A stretch of DNA of 7,613 nucleotides from Actinomycetes bacterium (GTDB taxonomy: Bacteria > Actinomycetota > Acidimicrobiia > Acidimicrobiales > Microtrichaceae), in contig JAEZAI010000198.1 of assembly GCA_023427825.1 (NCBI GenBank), forward strand, positions 1 through 7,613, written 5' to 3'. Shown here one piece after another: positions 6,426 to 7,613 of the stretch (positions are counted from its first letter, which is position 1; each line of letters starts with the position of its first letter). Below the pieces are notes generated by a model that had not been told where the DNA came from, made no database searches, and saw only the letters and a program-made list of their open reading frames with translations. The position numbers were made by a program, and so were the translations under genes.

Positions 6426-7047
6426 CATCACCCTCGAACAGGTCGAGGACCTCGAGTTCCCCGACGACACGCACGAGACGTCCACCGGCATCTCCAACAC
6501 CAAGTTGGCGATGTGGGTGTACCTGGCGTCGGACTGCCTCCTCTTCGGTGGCCTGATCTCCACGTACCTGCTCTACAAGAACCGCCCCGGCAGCATCCCG
6601 GGCCTGTCCGGCTCGCCGCTCAAGGCGTCGGAGCTGTTCAACATCCCCTTCACGTCGATGACGAGCTTCATCCTGCTGATGAGCTCGCTCACGATGGTGC
6701 TGGCCGTGAACTCGATCATGGCCGGCGACCACAAGCGGATGCGGCTGTGGCTCACCACCACCTGCGTGCTCGGCGGTCTCTTCCTGGCCGGCCAGGTCTA
6801 CGAGTTCACCGAGTTCGTCCGCGAGGGCCTGGGCTACACCTCGAACGTGTCGGCCTCGGCGTTCTACACGCTGACCGGCTTCCACGGCGCCCACGTCGCC
6901 ATCGGCATCATCATGCTGCTGAGCGCGGTCGGGTACTCGTTCCGCCGGCAGATGCAGGCGGAGGCGGTCGAGGTGCTGGGCCTCTACTGGCACTTCGTGG
7001 ACATCGTCTGGGTCGTGATCTTCGCGATCGTGTATTTGATCCCCTGA
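6418..7047 (+). CDS. ctaE: Cytochrome c oxidase subunit III
   Basis: A 209-residue integral membrane subunit with five hydrophobic segments (about 29-53, 80-100, 109-127, 147-170 and 190-207), the short bacterial form lacking the first two helices of the seven-helix type. Family hallmarks are the membrane Glu E129 in GQVYEF, the LTGFHGAHV motif with H156 and H159, and YWHFVDIVW (190-198) with H192 and D195 in the last helix. The known role is to stabilise subunit I and support proton uptake into the D channel. Translation should start at TTG 6418, overlapping ctaD by eight bases, which suggests translational coupling. An acidic N-terminal stretch (residues 8-20) precedes helix one. All the conserved residues listed here are absent from the subunit III-like protein at 1629. 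Confidence 0.95.
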   Translation: MADITLEQVEDLEFPDDTHETSTGISNTKLAMWVYLASDCLLFGGLISTYLLYKNRPGSIPGLSGSPLKASELFNIPFTSMTSFILLMSSLTMVLAVNSIMAGDHKRMRLWLTTTCVLGGLFLAGQVYEFTEFVREGLGYTSNVSASAFYTLTGFHGAHVAIGIIMLLSAVGYSFRRQMQAEAVEVLGLYWHFVDIVWVVIFAIVYLIP

Positions 7048-7109
7048 TGCGAGCCCCGATGACGCGACGAGACAGCGAGCTGCGACGAGGACTGAGGAGC
7101 GAGGCGTGA
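7047..7109 (+). CDS. Possible 20-codon coupling ORF between ctaE and ctaF
   Basis: An ATG overlapping the ctaE stop (TGATG at 7045-7049) opens a 20-codon reading frame whose stop (7107-7109) overlaps the GTG start of ctaF (GTGA). The predicted peptide is Arg-rich (MRAPMTRRDSELRRGLRSEA). The ORF bridges exactly the two neighbouring genes and could keep ribosomes moving across the spacer. There is no dedicated Shine-Dalgarno sequence apart from what lies inside ctaE. Chance is a real possibility in such GC-rich DNA. Confidence 0.2.
   Translation: MRAPMTRRDSELRRGLRSEA
7048..7105 (+). repeat. Purine-rich ctaE-ctaF spacer with short direct repeats
   Basis: The spacer is nearly devoid of T and is built from GCGAC/GCGAG words. 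GCGACGAG occurs at 7064-7071 and again at 7082-7089 (18-base period), and AGCGAG occurs at 7074-7079 and 7098-7103. GAGGAG at 7094-7099 doubles as the ribosome binding site of ctaF. Confidence 0.35.
7094..7099 (+). promoter_or_regulatory. Ribosome binding site setting the GTG start of ctaF
   Basis: GAGGAG lies six bases before GTG at 7106. No ATG lies near the start in this frame, and the first Met codon well inside falls within conserved family sequence. Confidence 0.65.
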
Positions 7110-7531
7110 GCACCACCGTTGAGGAACTCGACGACGACTCCCCGGTGCACCCGGGCGAGCACCACGACCACGGGCCGTCGAACACCACCTACTTCACGAT
7201 CTTCTGGATCCTGGTCGGGATCACCGCCCTCGAGGTCTCCACGTACTTCTGGGACTCGTGGTTCGGCCGCGACGACACGACGATCGTCGCCTACCCGCTG
7301 CTGCTGATCCTGATGGTCGTGAAGTTCGTGCTGATCGCGTCGTTCTTCATGCACCTGCGCTTCGACAGCCGGCTGCTGACGCGGATCTTCTACTTCGGCC
7401 TGGCGGTCGCGATCGCCGTCTACCTGGTCGGTCTGTGCACGATGAACATCTTCACGGACAACGGCAACCCGTTCTTCAACGACCCGCCGCCGCCCGTGAC
7501 CACGTCGACGGTCGCCGAGACCGGCGGCTGA
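7106..7531 (+). CDS. ctaF: Cytochrome c oxidase subunit IV (COX4_pro type)
   Basis: A 141-residue small membrane subunit with three hydrophobic segments (about 29-49, 60-82 and 94-114). The VVKFVLIASFFMHLRFD stretch (71-87) is the signature of the prokaryotic subunit IV family found in Bacillus caa3 and bo3 oxidases, thought to aid assembly or stability of the CuB site. The N-terminus is acidic with a His cluster (HPGEHHDHG, 15-23), and the C-terminus is Pro/Thr-rich. This family differs from the actinobacterial CtaF type that the protein at 2212 and the CtaD tail resemble, so the symbol follows Bacillus usage. It starts with GTG and is the last gene before a hairpin-rich region. Confidence 0.9.
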   Translation: MSTTVEELDDDSPVHPGEHHDHGPSNTTYFTIFWILVGITALEVSTYFWDSWFGRDDTTIVAYPLLLILMVVKFVLIASFFMHLRFDSRLLTRIFYFGLAVAIAVYLVGLCTMNIFTDNGNPFFNDPPPPVTTSTVAETGG

Positions 7532-7533
7532 CA

Positions 7534-7548
7534 CAGGGCTTCGCCCTG
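7534..7548 (+). terminator. Hairpin just after the operon
   Basis: A perfect inverted repeat, CAGGGC-TTC-GCCCTG, begins two bases after the ctaF stop codon. There is no T-tract, so it may be a weak or T-less terminator or an mRNA 3' stabiliser. Confidence 0.5.
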
Positions 7549-7613
7549 CGGAATGCGACGTCGCCTTCGGCGTCTCGCGTTCCTGGTTCCGTCCGAGGCG
7601 GTCCTCGCTGCGC
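7549..7613 (+). other. Hairpin-rich 3' intergenic end
   Basis: No gene is seen here. Two further potential hairpins follow the first: an imperfect one around 7557-7574 (GACG...CCTTCGG...CGTC) and a perfect five-pair stem, CGAGG-CGGT-CCTCG, at 7594-7607. Together with the first hairpin they make three tandem stems in about 75 bases, consistent with a terminator region or an extragenic repeat that continues past the window. Confidence 0.35.

Noticed and set aside
4448..6556. A 702-codon + strand frame inside ctaD
   Set aside because: The translation is Arg/His/Pro-rich with no membrane helices or motifs, while the overlapping frame encodes every haem-copper oxidase hallmark.
4416..6563. A 715-codon antisense open frame opposite ctaD
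   Set aside because: It is the complement of a strongly supported catalytic gene. Its translation is an His/Arg/Glu/Val-rich low-complexity string with no domain, as expected from GC-biased third positions.

Overview
The window is a single co-directional (+ strand) respiratory gene cluster of very GC-rich DNA with short gaps, overlapping stop/start codons, and TTG and GTG starts. It most resembles an actinobacterium outside the Streptomyces/Mycobacterium type, perhaps Acidimicrobiia. This is inferred from the actinobacterial-style tail of CtaD (LEW..SP), the actinobacterial CtaF-like sequences, and a CuA subunit that carries its own cytochrome c domain. No taxonomic marker is present.

Right half (3122-7531): a complete aa3/caa3-type cytochrome c oxidase operon, ctaC-ctaD-ctaE-ctaF. 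CtaC has the CuA site plus a C-terminal c-type haem domain. CtaD has all six haem/copper histidines, the cross-link tyrosine and the D- and K-channel residues. CtaE is a five-helix subunit III. The last gene is a small subunit IV of the COX4_pro type. Together they should oxidise cytochrome c, reduce O2 and pump protons. Hairpins follow the last stop codon.

Left half (70-3111): three tightly linked membrane-protein genes that look like degenerate paralogues of the same oxidase: a subunit I-like, a subunit III-like and an actinobacterial CtaF-like protein. The subunit I-like protein aligns with the neighbouring CtaD over long ungapped blocks, yet all six metal/haem-binding histidines, the catalytic tyrosine and the proton-channel residues are replaced. 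The subunit III-like protein has likewise lost its conserved Glu and His residues. The gene order (I, III, IV) matches that of the working operon. This appears to be an intact, cofactor-free copy of the oxidase membrane core, placed directly upstream of and close-packed with the active oxidase. Its function is unknown. An accessory, assembly or scaffold partner is a reasonable hypothesis but is not shown by the sequence.

Gene-free DNA is limited to a 69-base leader, short intergenic gaps (the longest is the 58-base ctaE-ctaF spacer) and an 82-base hairpin-rich 3' end. No mobile elements, CRISPR arrays, tRNA or rRNA genes were seen.
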